From: Rhynochetos jubatus
Lineage: Eukaryota > Chordata > Aves > Eurypygiformes > Rhynochetidae
Reading direction: 5' to 3'
Length of the DNA: 64,000 nt
Assembly (NCBI GenBank): GCA_027574665.1
Contig: CM050654.1
Coordinates: 30,833,722-30,897,721, forward strand
The translations under genes and the position numbers were made by a program. The notes under the pieces are model-generated. The model was not told the DNA's origin. It ran no database searches and was given only the letters and a program-made list of their open reading frames with translations. How positions within the stretch are numbered: position 1 is the stretch's first letter; every line of letters starts with the position of its first letter. Positions 46,701 to 59,845 of the stretch are shown here, one piece after another.

Positions 46701-49700
46701 TGTAAACTCTCATGAAAGTTGGTTGTAAAGTGCTATCATTGCAGTTTTCCAACAAAGATTGAGAAATGGTGGTGGTGGATTCAGTGCAATATAACTGAAG
46801 GCAGTGACATGCATTACATTAGAATTGGCCTTTTTAGCTCTAGTCCTTTTTTTATGAATAGTAAGATGACAGTAAGTCAGCGTAGGCTGACTGCTCCTTG
46901 CCTGAAGGGCCATGCCAGTGTTTCAAGAGATGGCTATGTGATGGCCTCCCAGACAATTTGAATGTTAAGCCTTGTATGTTCACCAGTCCGGAAGATTCCT
47001 CATTAAAGCAGTTCTTACCAGTGCAAGTTCAGATCCTGTGATAGAAACAGCCTCCCTTGCAACCGACAGGGATGGGCTGAGCCATGGCCTGGTTTCTCAG
47101 AATTTCCCTGGGCAGTAGTAGGCAGCACCTTCTTGAGTTGCTTAGTTAATTTGCTTAGTTCACTTAGCAATGGTAGGATGGGTATAGCAGTCCGTCTTGC
47201 TTTGTCCTGGAGAGCTGTATCTCCAGGGTCTCTTAAGTAATCTTTTCTGCAGTCAGTGACAGATGGGGCTGGCTTTGATGTCTGCTTGCTTTTTGCTTGG
47301 TGACTCAGATGAAATGAGTAGCTCATTTTAGGTGGGCTGCTGGAGAGCTGCTATATGAGCAGTGCAATTATATTTTGATACCAGCGGGGAAATCTCAGAC
47401 TGATTACCCCCCCCCCCCCCCCCATCGGGGCTAGAATGAGCTTGGGGACTTCCACAAGTGATGGAGAGGGAAAAGACCAGAATTGGAGAGTTTGTGGATC
47501 AATGGCCTTCCACATACAGGCAAATCCATCTGTCAGCTGATAGTGAAGCCCATGACCATGGCTCTGGAGTGTCTTGGAGGACAAGCGCTCTCCAACTGAA
47601 TGCTGGAAGCAGAAGGTTCAATGAAGTGAGCTTCTGTTGTGTGCCCTGAAGCCAAGGAACATTTATTTCAGACACAAGCCAGTGCCAGCAGTGACCTTTC
47701 ATATGATATCCGCTGGGGCAGGTGCTTGGATCTGGTGCTTTGTGTAGGCCAATCCTTTGTCTTGGTTTTGGCTTTCCTTTGCCTTCCCATTTCTGGCTCA
47801 CCTTGGTTCATCACATGTCAAATTACTTTCATCCTTGCTGCCTGCCAGGATGAGGCATGGGCCAAAAATATGGTAGAGCAGAAGGTGCCACATGCATAGC
47901 CTGCTCTCACTGGCCAGATACAGCTGTGCAGCCCAAGCCTGCGGTCCCAAAGCTCTTCCCTTTGCCTGTGAGCAGGCTGGGAGTGTGTTTCTTTCAATAA
48001 TTCTTTTGCCTAAGAAAGCACTTTGTGACTTGTCCTACAGCAAGGTGGTAAGTGACGCAGACTTGCTCTCCTCCAGGCCATCCAACCAGCCTCTAATGGA
48101 GACGAGGTGCTGCTCACTGTGCTGTCTAAGCTGTGTTTGGCCATCCTGGCATTTGGGCAGACCTGCTGCCCTTCGCTGGCTTGCACATCAGTACCAACTG
48201 CCTCAGGCAACCACCCAATGCATCTGCCACAGCTTTACAAAGCAGCCTCAGCTTTCCTTGGCATGGCCAGAGTCATCTGTTCTGCATGAATGGGCTGACC
48301 AGCATCTGGCCAATTTCTGCACCACTGGGATCTGTTGTAAAATGCAAAGGATGGAGTACTCCAATAGCATGACTATAGAGCAAATTTAGTCACTGTAAGC
48401 CATGGCAACCTGATGTGGTTGCCTTTGAGCTAGAATGAGTCAGGGTCCTTCCCTATTTAAAACCAACTGGATCCACAGTGCCTGGCAGAGTCATGCTATC
48501 TCCCAAAAAACACAAGCAGTTTTTTGGGTGATCATGGCTTCAGTTCCAGTGGTGGGTGCTCTCTCCATGAAGGAGTTTGTTCTGGCACCCAGCACATAGT
48601 TGAGGTATCTGACAGTCAGCCCCAGCAAGGGAGGGCGGGATAGGTGGGGCAGATCTGGCCCATGCAGGTGGCAAGTAGCCATTCTTTTGGCTCTGCCCTT
48701 CCAGCAAACACAACCCCAGAGCTTGTCCTCCTTGGCAGGCTGGCAAGTGAGCCATGTTTACTGAAGAGGCAGTGTAAACCTGGCAGTAACCTCCCTTGTT
48801 GCATGCTCTTTGTCTGTGCCAGTGCACCATGAGCAAGGTGGAGAAGTGGCAGGAGAGTGAACTGGCAGTGCAGTTGTCTCTGGCTCTAGAAGATCTGGGA
48901 ATGTAATGGTCTTAGAGACTCAGAGATGCTCATTTCCACCTGCCAGAATGCTGAGATTTAAAAAATCTTCCTATCCTGAAGCAGAACAAACTGCCTGCAT
49001 TTTGAAACGAGTGAAAACATGAAATACATGTTTTTGACATGTTTTATTTCAGTTATGAGCTTTTACTATGTTTGCAGGTTTTTTTAACTGTAACAACTAA
49101 AATATATGTAATTATGTATTTGAATAATTTTGAAATTTTATTCTCTCTCTCATTTCTTATGTAAAGACAATCTTCTCAATTCCTTTCTCCTGCAGCCCAC
49201 ATTTCTTACCAGTCTAAGTGAATCCCTACTTGCTGCCTAAAAACATAAGTTGGTATAATCTAAATCTGCTTGATTCGATTAGAAAGAGCTTTTGTGGAGC
49301 TGCAAAATCATAGAGTTTCTCTTTTGAACGCTAAATGATGGAAAAGAGGTCACTACTGGGCAAGAAATTAACCCCAGGACTAGTTTTTTCTAGCTCAGTT
49401 TTAAAAGCTGGTAATTCTGTCTTCGGTTTGAGTCAGGAAATCACAGTAAGAGGCGTCATAAAGCACCTAGAAATTGGTTGATAGTGAGACACCAAACAGA
49501 GATGCGCATCCACGTGTTTTACAGTCCTGACTGCAAGAAAAGACATTAACTGCTCATTCACTGGCAGTTGCTTCCAAATCCCTATGAAGGGCTTTAAGAA
49601 AATGTATGTTCTTCAGTTTTACCCTCAGCTAAGTCTCCCCTCATACTAGGCCTTGTAGCTACTGACTAACAATGTGAGGCACAAGGGTAGCAGGCCCCTA

Positions 49701-51526
49701 ACAGCTTAGCACCACCGTAAATCTATCCACTCCTTGCAGCATGTATTGGTTTTTAACTAGATTTTGCTCCAGCTCTGTGTCCCTTGCACACAGAACTGTC
49801 TCGTTGGTGACAACCCACTGAATTCAGTGGAGTTACACTCGTATCTGTGGATCTGGTTCTACAGCTCCTCTTGGTCTTCTGCAGCCACGTATGCCATGCC
49901 ATAACCTTAGCCTGGTGTGTGACCTGCCACTGGGCAGGATGATGCCTCCTCCAATGCTGGCATATTAAAACATCTGGGTGTATACATATTCTTTTGTATT
50001 TTTATGGTATATGATACCTGTAATTGTATGAACAGTTCAGTCTGAGGAGGGTTGAAGTGGGGTACAAAGGAGGCAACCGTGTCTGGCCAAGATACAGCTG
50101 AAGAAATCTCTGCCATAACCAATGATAACAAACCGCACCAATTACTCAATTAAACCTAAACCCATCTTCAATCAAGACAGTTAATTTAAGAGGCCCTTGG
50201 GATTTTTTTAAGAAGGAGGAACTCCTAATCAGTGCAAAGGGAATTGCTCCTATTTATTCCAGGGCTGAAGTTGCCCCCAAATTTGCAGATGCTAATTTTG
50301 AAAAAGGGAATCAATCATTAGTTTTTAATAAAGAATTTGCTACTTGGGAGGTGGGGGAGGGACTGAGAGCATTTCCCTGTACAGTTTAGAGTTCATTAGT
50401 GCACCGATCAGGGAGAGTGTGCAAGAAAAGTGCAGTCAGATGAATATTCCTTATTTAACCTCCAAACCAGTAATTCAGAAAAAAAGCAATTTCTTCTAAA
50501 TCTGAGTTCTATGTGACTGCCTTTTATCTGAGCTCCATTAAATTATTCCCCTGCTAAATTCTCATGAAATAGGCTGTTTGCTCCAGCAGACATTGACTCC
50601 CTGAGATCATTCTGAAACCAAAACATTCTGGTTTTATTAGTAATGGTCCATCTTCCATCCTGGTGATGTGAGGGGCTCAGGGAAGGTGTTTGCACCTAGG
50701 TGTCAATTTTCCACACTGAATCCCTGTTCTTCACTGTCATGGGGACAGGCTGGGTGAGCTGGATCCTGCTTGTCTCCCTGTCTGTGGGTAGCACTGGGGT
50801 ACAAGAGAAAGACGTGAGAGCATCTGACAGTGGTGGCACCCTCAACCAAGCCAAGAGACAGTGTCCTCAGCCTCAGTCTCACTGCACAAGCCTGTAGCTA
50901 GATCCCTCATACCCTCATTCCTACCACAGTGTCTCATCCAGGTCTCCTCTCTTCAGTCTCAGTTATGATAATTTCTTCCTTCCTTGGTTGCCCCATGTGA
51001 TTCATCCCCAGGGTTTATTTCTGTGTGGCAACCACCAGACATACTTTTTCTACAGTCTCCTGTTTATTCTGGACTTGCACACTGCAAGTTTCCTACACAG
51101 CCCTTTTTTAAAACATAGATTTATTTGGTTTTACTGACTCTGGTCAAATTAGCGGTTCTGAAATCCATAGGGATGGAGCATTAGGGGCAGACAGATGTGA
51201 TGAGCTGGGACTGCTCCACATACCAAGTACAGCTGGCTGAAAATAGCCTTGACCTTTTTATAAATTGAAGTACTGTCCAGCTCTGTTTTCACTGACCTGA
51301 CGTATTCATGTGCTGAGGGGACTGGGCAGGGGAACTGCCTCAGCGTTTCCCAGGTGGTGTCTGCTTGGAGCATGTTTGCCTTGACAGATTTCTTCCTGTG
51401 CATGAACTCTGAGGCAGAATGAATATTTTATAAAGCTTTTTATATCTCTGCCTATGATTTTTATGGAATTGAGCCCCCCTTATGTTGCATTACTTCTCTT
51501 CCTTCCTCTCCTTGGTGGCCTTGCAG
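43776..51526. other. Long stretch with no recognisable gene
   Basis: About 7.7 kb without a recognised domain, RNA gene or transposon. It includes the poly-C tract at 47407-47423. A repeat-free segment at 45280-45520 (TGCAATAAAAGCGGGTTTAC and similar) and an AT-rich segment at 49030-49160 might be conserved non-coding DNA. Frames such as 47892-48389 (plus) and 45521-45976 (minus) lack domains and are probably chance. Confidence 0.45.
47407..47423 (+). repeat. Poly-C tract, 17 bases
   Basis: An uninterrupted run of C on the plus strand, similar in length to the tract at 25059. Exact length should be treated with caution because such runs are unstable and error-prone. Confidence 0.9.
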
Positions 51527-51610
51527 TCATCAGTGCCTGAATTCCTGCCTTCACGTACCTCATTTTCTCTCTCCACTGTGTCTGAGGAGGGCTCCATATC
51601 CATGACCAGT
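51527..51610 (+). other. Candidate 84-nt cassette exon, unidentified
   Basis: A long pyrimidine tract (TACTTCTCTTCCTTCCTCTC...TTGCAG) forms one of the best acceptors in the window. The 84 nt that follow are open in frame 0 and end AGT|GTATGT, an acceptable donor apart from the T before GT. The length is 28 codons exactly with phases 0/0, so inclusion or skipping would keep a reading frame. The peptide is serine- and threonine-rich (TSFSLSTVSEEGSISMTS) with possible phosphorylation sites, like a linker in a scaffold or signalling protein. The frame continues open beyond the donor for about 25 codons. I recognise no parent gene. Confidence 0.28.
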
Positions 51611-53277
51611 GTATGTGGCTTTGATGCTAATTACTGGGATCTGAAGGGCAGCTCACATGGCTTGAGAAGACTCGGGCCTATCTAAGTGTGGAGAAGACCC
51701 CAGAAGTCTGGAATTGTCTGCCAGGACCAGCGACGAGAACTGAAAGCTTGTTGCGGGGCTTTCAGGCTCCTGTCTTCATTCCACAGAACCTGGAAACCCT
51801 CAGACTTGAAGGGTTTGCAGGGACTTTGCTGTGGAAATGAGCTGGGTTCCCTGGGCAGCGGGATGGTACTAAGATCTGGGGACCCAGATGTCCTCTCTCC
51901 AGTGCGATCCTGCCAACAACCAAGGAGGAGATCCTTCCTATCAAATTACTTTACTACAGATTTAGCTGCACAGACAAGGCAGCTCCTCCTGCTTCCTGCC
52001 AAAATAGGCGAGATGAGAACCAGACTCTTAATCTCAAGGGATTCAGTGGCATCTTATCATGTCCTCTGAATTATTCTGTCACAAGCATCTTGAATGTCTG
52101 GTTTATCTCCTCTAAAATGATCAGTACACTGCTCATCAATCAGCCTTACTTAACAACTAACATGCCGCAGGTGGTTTAGCAACCTGAGCATTTGGGCCTA
52201 AATAATTGCAATCTGTGGAGCCCCGTGCCTGAACCAGGAGGGAGCTGCTGGTGCCTTTGTGTGCTGTGGGGATGGGGCACGGGGTGCCTGGGTGGATGGC
52301 CAGCTGGCCACCTGTGTCAGGCTCTGTACTTCTGCAGCATACCAACTCTGGGGAGCAGCAAATTGCAGTTTTATGTGGATTATGAGGTCAAGGCTGAAGA
52401 AAGTGAAAAGTTCTTTTCTCTCTCAGGCAATTAAAGAACCCAGGTTATTTTGCCTTAGGATTACAGCTCTACCTGCCTGGCTTACTGCTACTTCACTGCA
52501 AGCTGCACGTGAATGGCAAGGTGATTCTTGCATGTGTATAAAGTGGGGTTGCCTGAGAAGTGCTCAGCCCTTACGGGAAGACTCTTTTTGGAGAAGCTGA
52601 GTAGTCAGTGCAGCGAGTTTCTCTCCTGCTTGCCATTCACCAAAGCCTAAATCTAATTTTAAGCATTAAGCTGATTATGAACCCTTGAAAACATACTGCT
52701 TCAATTCTGATTGCTGATCACTTTTGGTAAGTTGGCTTGCAGCCAAATCCTTTAAGTCGCTTTCCATTCCCCAAGAGGGAATGTGGAAAAAGGAGGAATC
52801 TCTAGGGCTGAGAGAGACCAGTTCTGGCCAAGCTAGCTTCAACACCATCCCTGTTTTAGGTGTTTATCCTCCCTGTAGGACCACTTATTTCTACAGGAGC
52901 CTTGCAATGGAGCACATGCAAGTCGGAAGGGGACCCCACCAGTAACTCTGCACTTCCAAAGGCACCAGGCGGTACACAAAATACAAAAGACTCCCCTGAA
53001 ACACATGAATGATGAATTAAAGAGTTAATGAATCCTCAAGAAGCTTTAAGTTTGCTTACAGAAATAAGAGAGGGGAGGTTCACCAGTACATTTCTCTGGC
53101 CAAACCCACAGATGAAGATTAACTGAAAGCCTTCAGGGACAACAAACAGAACAATGTTACTGTGAGGCCAAGAGCTTGTTTCGCCATTTGTTCTCTGTAC
53201 ACAAGTGGGTACAAGGAGAAATAACCTTGTATTCATTCCCTACATTCATCTCTGACACATCCTGAAGTTTAAACAGT
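51611..53277. other. Stretch with no recognisable gene
   Basis: Only frames without recognisable domains. TATAAAG at about 52534 lacks other promoter signs. Confidence 0.5.
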
Positions 53278-53592
53278 TCATAGCGCTCTTTTTTTTTTTT
53301 TCTTGGACCACCTCACTGCTTCCTCCATGGAAATCCCTCCATCTGGGGACACTCCACCAACACATTTCTTTGAGACTTGCTGCAGATATTTCCGTAAGTA
53401 ACGTGCTTTAACTGCGTTCCTGTTCTTTCTGCATTCCCTGGCTGGGAGTGCTCGAGCAGACAGACGTTTTGTGAGGAATGTTGGTGGGAGTGGGCTTTTG
53501 GGAGGCAATCGTCCACAATATCTGTGAAAGAGCTTAAGAATGAGAGTTGTGCAAATTTGCACTGCGAACCTGTTTCTAAGATGTATGCTCAT
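53278..53592 (-). other. Minus-strand frame ending in an A-run; possible retrocopy remnant
   Basis: On the minus strand a 104-codon frame, basic near its end, runs into a stretch of thirteen A (T at 53289-53301 on plus). A processed retrocopy would show sense sequence followed by an A tail in this way. I recognise no parent gene, see no poly(A) signal just before the A-run and found no flanking duplication, so it may be a chance frame next to a poly-T tract. Confidence 0.12.
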
Positions 53593-53658
53593 CCAGGTGA
53601 AAAACTCTGAAGTGTACTCTGAAGAACCTGTGCCCTGTTGTGCCTGCTTCTATTGCAG

Positions 53659-53790
53659 ATCACTAATGCTGTTGAAGTGCCTGGAATTGTTTACAGAAAC
53701 TACTTGACAAATAGTTCTGAAAAACAAATAAACCTAAGAAAAAACGCACCTCTGTTCACAGGGGTGAAAAAAGCAAGAGGCAGAAAATGA
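53659..53790 (+). other. Candidate terminal exon, unidentified
   Basis: The acceptor TGTGCCTGCTTCTATTGCAG opens a frame of 43 codons ending at TGA (53788-53790) in AT-rich DNA. The translation (ITNAVEVPGIVYRNYLTNSS, then a lysine-rich end) reads like an ordinary protein and holds a possible N-glycosylation site NSS. A donor-like GGG|GTGAAA near 53763 could instead make it internal. An AATAAA lies inside at about 53727. No family is recognised. Confidence 0.22.
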
Positions 53791-56700
53791 GCAAGGTACT
53801 ATTATTTTCTGTGAATTAATCACCCATCTCCAGATCTGACAGAGTAACTGAGAGGAGGCTGGAGTCTCTTTTTGCTCTATTTGCAGCCAGTGCTGGAAGC
53901 AAAAGTGCCAGAAATCTCTCTGCAAAGCCTGTTCTGATTAGATTTCCAGCCAGTTTCATGAATCAAGTTGGTTTGGATTAACTGTGAATAAGCCCTTGGG
54001 CAGAACTAGTAAATCATGGGATCATTGATCATAGACACTTCTGGGCATGGGGTCTGACCCAACACTCAATAAAGGCAATGAGAAACCTACTGGGGCAGCT
54101 TATCCGATAGCTGTGGAGCTTCTTTGAGGGTCTCTCCGAAGCAGTTGGAGTCAGCTATTCCCAGACACTGGAAAGTGGATGGGGTGAATTTTGCTTGTGG
54201 TCCATTCACCCAGTCTGTGGGGGTTTGCATCCAACGCAGGGAGGAGTTCTCTCCGCTGTACACTGCTTATGTATAAAACTGGTGTAGCAACCGAGACCGC
54301 GTAAGAATCAAGCTCATCTTTTCCTCCTGCTGCTCTAATGCCTTGTTTCCCTTCAGCAATTATCAGGGATGGATGCCTACTTCTTCTGGGATGGTTTAAC
54401 TGTGGGGACAGGTTCAGGGCTGTCCCTGGAGGCTGTCTCCACAAGTAACATGTTTTTTAAGTTATGCCCCTCTATTGATCCCCTGTCTGAACAATTTTCA
54501 GTGGTGCTGCCTCTTAGCCCAAAGGTGTCTGCCATCAATCCCATAATGATATTCGAGGGGAGCACTGTTCTGAAAGGCTGCCTCTCCTGAAACATGCTGT
54601 GTGTTTTAAATGTGACAGGCTACATGAGAGAACCTGAACAGAGACATTTGAGAAAGCTTGGAAACTTTTAATCCTTGAGCCTGAGCCCAGCCATACTTTC
54701 TGACTTGGGCTGGGGAGCCTCTGACTCAAACACACCCTTTTCACCTGGTGTCCAAACCTGGACCAGACCATATCCCCTCTCTAATCCAGAGGAGACTAGA
54801 AGTCTTGGAAAATCAAATTCTGTCAGAAGCTTTTGCCTTAAGATGATTTCTCCAACGCGGTAAGAATGTCTGATCTTATGAGATTTCATAATGGTGTGAA
54901 TCTTGTGAGGCTGTCCCCTACCTTGCTTTGAAATGCCCTCTCCTCCTGTGCACCCAAATCCGTCTAAGCTAAGCAGAAAGTTGCAGCCTCTACTTGCTTT
55001 AAGACATGGATAAAACCTTTCATCCCCCTCTCTATCTTAAGGACATTTCAGAAATAGAAGGTAAAATATCTACAGAATCAAGCATAGGAAGAACCTGATT
55101 TGAGATGAGTGTGAGTTAATGAGGTTTGGGTCTTCAGCAAGTAATTATGGGATAATTAATATAATGAGGTACATCTGTGGACCCAGCTGAGCTGTGCTTG
55201 GGTGATGATGGTGAAAGGCAGTTTAAAAGGCAGCATGTCCCACTAGGCTGTTTGGGTAGTGTTACTGTGTGTGGGAGGTAAGTTGCTGCTCATTATCCTG
55301 GTGGTATTTGCTGCACTGCCCTTGAATGCGAATGTTGTGAGTTCTTAGTGAACAGGGAATCTGAGGTCTTTGGTATTGTTGGCTTATGAACACAACTGGA
55401 GCATGTTTGAAGGACTTGTTTGTATCATAAAGAGGGAGGGCGTGTAGTTTCTAGGTTCCCCTTGTATCACAGCTTGACGACCTCTCCTTGCCTTGTAGAT
55501 CTTCTGAGGAATGAAAGAGTTAATGTATTCTCCAGCATCTTGATAATTTCTGCAGAATAATCACTGTTTTAAAGATGCCTGCCTTGATATTAGAATGTAA
55601 TACTCTGCCTGACTGAAACCTAAAAATCAGGTGGCTGGTAGATAAAAATCATTGAGAACGATCATTTCATTTGAGGCATCAATAACTTCAGCAGAGCTGT
55701 TGAGACAACAGCTTGGCTGCTCAGAAAATGGCAGAGATTGTGTGTGTTAAGTAGCTCACTTTTCTTGCCCTGCAAACCGCAGCTGAGGCTCCTGAGGGTC
55801 AGATTTTCTTAGAGGTGGAAGACCAGTACTGAGTGTCAGATGGGGCATCAGGGCTACCAATCCTGCTTGTGAGGCCGTGTGAAAAGGTAGTATGTGTGGC
55901 TGAGAAGTAGAAGCACTGACTGAATGATCGTTCAGGAGTTGTGGGCCCAGTTCTTGTTTCTGTGACTGGTTTTTCGCACAAACTTAGGATGGTTGCTTTT
56001 TCTCCTTGTTGGCTCAGTTGCTGGACCAGCCTTGCAGTAGGTGGGGGAGAGTAGGAGAGGCCAGACCTCCCATCTGCTTCTTCAAGTGGTCTGGACAGCC
56101 ACACAGCTGGCAGAGTTTCTGGTGACTTGAGTCAACTGAGAGCTGTGGCAGCAGGGCACTGTGATCCCTGTCTCCATATGGGCTGTCACTGCGGTCCCAA
56201 GCTGCTGTAGCACCACACTGTGCTTGTGGAGCCAGATGCCATGCTGGAGATTGGACTTGCAGGGAGTGCCCTTGAGGCACTGGTTTTCCTTCTGAGCTTT
56301 TCTTCTAGAAGGTGGATAGTCCTCTGTCACTTCTTCCCAGTTTGGTGGCAAAGTTAGGTGGGCTGACAGCCCTCGATTTGGAGGCCGATGCAGGAAGACA
56401 GTTTGGAGTGAGCTGTGTTTGAAAGGGTCTCTGCAGATTAGGGTCAGATGCTCTTACCATAGGGGCAGTTAATTGAGGGGGATATTAATAGACAGCAGGC
56501 CATCTCTCTCTCTGATTTTCCTTTTCTGCCAGTTAATAAAACTACTGAGAGGAAGGCTGCATTAAGTTTACTTTTATCTTTAATTCTGTGACTGCAGTAA
56601 AAGCCAGTATTTGAGAAGTCACTGAATACAGCATAGAATTGGTTCTGTAATAATAATAATAACTTGTTTTCCCTCTTTGAAAATAAATATGGTCCTTAGT

Positions 56701-59700
56701 AGGAAGATTTACCCGTTGCTGGCAGTCAATCAGCCAGGACAATTTGGGCTCTGAGTACTTGATTAGAATAACTTTAAGGAAAATTGCCTTCCTGAATCAA
56801 GTAAGGATCCATTAACCTGATGAAACAGGGTTTGCTTATCTGAGAGGTTAAGACTCAAAACACAGCCTGGGCTGCATTAGATGAGGCCTCTTTCAGAATG
56901 ACATAAAGATAGAAAGTAATAAAAACACCATCTGTCATGTCTAGTCAATCAGATCTAGTATAAGAGAGGAATTATTCCTCTGACTTTACTGTTATAAGAT
57001 TGTCTGTTTGTTAACAATGGGAAGTGTCAGGAATGCTGAAAACTGGTTTTATTCCCTCAAGTTATTTCTAGGTGTCTTTATCTTGTAGAGAATGAATATT
57101 AATCTGAGTTTATACAGCAAAGAAATATTTCTAGATGAGTACAGTGCTAAGGCATTCAGTGTTGAGCTGATTTATTGTTAGAGGTAAAACTGAATGGGAG
57201 ATGGAGGAAAAAGTGCCATGTACACTTTGCTTCTGAAAGTGATTATTTCTATAAACAAATATCTTGCAAGTTGCTGAGCACTCCAAGGTTCTTTGAAGTC
57301 AATTGAATATGTACCTCTGGAGTGGCCCTCTGCATCTCAAAGGATGGGTGGGCATGGCTGGATCATCTCCTGTAGCCTAGGCATAGCTGGAGGTTGTGGA
57401 AAAGGTGACTGTTTTTTGGCGTGGATTTATTAAAGCTGATAAATGTTGATGCTAGTGGATTTCTCTGTCAGTGAGTACCAGTGTGTTCTCCTCTGCTTAC
57501 TAAGGGTTATACAGGTGCTTGGAGATGTCTAAAGGCTGAATGCCAAACAGCAAAGGCATGCCAGCTGTGGGCACAGGAGGTGGAAGGCATGAGGAAAAGC
57601 CTATACCAGCATATCCCCAGCACTGCTGCTCATCAACTGGGGCGGGAATGCCATCTCCCCATGTCACACACCACAGATGGGACTGCAAATGGATATATTA
57701 ACTGACCGGATTGGGCACATCATTGTCATCTAGCAACTCTTGCTGTAGCTGGTCCATGCCTGTGCTACCTTACAACCCACATGTACCATTCCCATCTTGC
57801 TATTGCAGCTGATGAGCTTTTCCCTGTTTGCCAGGCACATGCCCTCTCTAGGGAAGTGGGTTTAAGAGAGTGAGTGCTGAAAATAGTGAAACCTGTGCTA
57901 GGTCTGGGGAGTTTGCTTTGCTCAGATACTTATGGGATTGGCTGCTGGTGAGTAAGAAATGTAAAGAAGGACCAGATCGATAGCTGATAGCTCACCACAG
58001 GGAGATACCTGCAATCTGTGGAGGGTTTGTATCCTTATAGTGTATGAGGAACTGCTTAGAAATAGATTAGGAAAGCAGAAGAGATTGGAGGTGAGTGTAG
58101 TAGCCTGAAGAGTGAATGTGTCTTAATTTAATTTCATTAAACCTCCTGCTGCTGTGTAGGACCTGTGCTCTGAGCCTGTGTCTGTGATCTGTCAGAATGT
58201 ACGGGTCTGGCTCTGCTCCTGGTGCAGCCAGCAAGGCTCAGGTGGGCCGCAGGTGCGGCAAGAGCAAGGTGCACCATTGCCTGCTGCTTGGACACATGCC
58301 GTTTCGCTGCTTGGGCGTTCAGCACTGCTCTAGAGCTCCTGGGTGGGCAACAGCTGGAAAACACCAGAGGTTTCATGTGCTCATGGGAAAAACGTTTGTG
58401 TGTTCAGGGTTGCTGCCCGCACAAGCGAAGCGTGCAGAGTGTTGGCAGGTACGTGATGCAGGACTTGGCTGTTGTGTGATGGGCACAACCCCATGCAGGA
58501 TCCCAGGAGGAAGGAGACAGGGTGGGGATAGAAGAGGGGGTTAGAGCAAGTGCCTGTTTCAGTATTTGATCATAGCTGGAAGATGTGTTCCAGCTAAGCT
58601 ACTGTGACAGGAGAGGGTATTTCTGGGAGAAAGGCATGTTGAGCAGAGGAAGTTAACTTGTGCTGGAGGGGTGGCATCTGGGATAGGCGGAGCACCCCTG
58701 GTCCCACTGATGTCAGGGTGATCAGGTGCCACTCAGCTCTTAGGAAAAGTGGATGTTTTTGGTGGAGTTAGCGTAAGGAGGAAGAGGCACAGATGAATTC
58801 TTTCTCCTACACAAATATAACCTTTCTCACCGCCAAACTTGAAGAGGGGATTTGCCACAAGTGCCAGTGCAGAGCAGACTGCCCTGGGCACAGGATGGCC
58901 AGGACAAAATGAATTGTGCTATAAAGTGTCAGGATTGCTGGAAACTCAGAAGCTGATGTTTAGATCAATATTAAGAAAAAAAGGTCTCTAATTTTGTGCC
59001 AGACACTTTGGGACCTGGTACAGGGAAAACCCACATGGTCTGTGCTTCCCACTGGAGCTGGTGAGCACCCACTGTGTTAGCAAATTGATCCCCATGGTCA
59101 CTGTGGGGGTAGGCTGAAAAGAATGGATGGCACTGCAAGCTCGTTATGAAAATGCAGGGTACCAGAGTTAATGAATCTTGGATGAGCCCCTGATCTGCCT
59201 GGCCCTTGGTGTGACACTGGAGGGAGCTGGTTGGGGAGGATCTGAATAACATCTTGGTGGAAATGGCAGTCTCTAGAATGGAGAAGTTTGTATCATACCT
59301 GTCTCTGCTTGCATCTGGGAGAGGTCACTGTCAGAGAGTGGAGATCTCTGGATTAGAGCTGCAGGTTTTTTATCAGAACTGAGGTATTTTGGGGATTTAC
59401 ATGTTCTCTGTCCCTGGCAGCTTGCCCTGATGAAATACCGATTACACAATTGCAATCTAACTTAAACTGTAGTCACAAAATCAGCTGTGTGCTGGCATAT
59501 GGTGAGAATACTGTCTTTGTGATGGCAAAGTTTTGAAACTGTGCGGTGTGTTGTCTTCTGACACACAGAAGCTTGTGAAGAATAAAACAATCAGGCTGTT
59601 TACTGAGGATGCATGGAAAAAAAAATAATTGGAAAAGCTGAAATTAATGTCTTCTCTGAGATTCTCCTAGCCCTGTAGCCGGATTAATGAATGAAGCCAT

Positions 59701-59774
59701 TTGCCCCAGATGTACAGGAGATTAATGCTGCTTGACACGCATTTTATGGCCAGTGGAGTTCAGGTTAGGAAACT
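53791..59774. other. Stretch with no recognisable gene
   Basis: About 6 kb. (TAA)5 lies at 56648-56662. An excellent acceptor-like site (CTCTCTCTGATTTTCCTTTTCTGCCAG) ends at about 56531, but only one frame beyond it is open, for 18 codons, with no donor. A modest CpG rise occurs near 58200-58320. No domain or RNA gene was seen. Confidence 0.45.
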
Positions 59775-59845
59775 TGAAATACGTGCTTAAGGTGCCTGAC
59801 AAGTAGTGTAGTCAGAACTGAACACTAGGGTCCTGCTGCTGCGTT
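59775..59845 (-). mobile_element. MIR-like SINE fragment (antisense)
   Basis: GTGCTTAAGGTGCCTGACAAG followed by GTAGTCAGAACTGAACACTAG and GGTCCTGCTG parallels the antisense MIR order CTTGCCTAAGGTCACACAGCAAG, GCCAGAACTGAACCCAGG, TCCTGACTCC. Confidence 0.5.

Noticed and set aside
54005-54075. Possible degraded CR1 end (AATCATGGGATCATTGATC...)
   Set aside because: Only the first block resembles CR1; the following blocks are not in the expected order, so it was not called.
56502-56531. Very strong acceptor-like site (CTCTGATTTTCCTTTTCTGCCAG)
   Set aside because: Two frames close at once or within a few codons, the third closes after 18 codons, and no donor follows.
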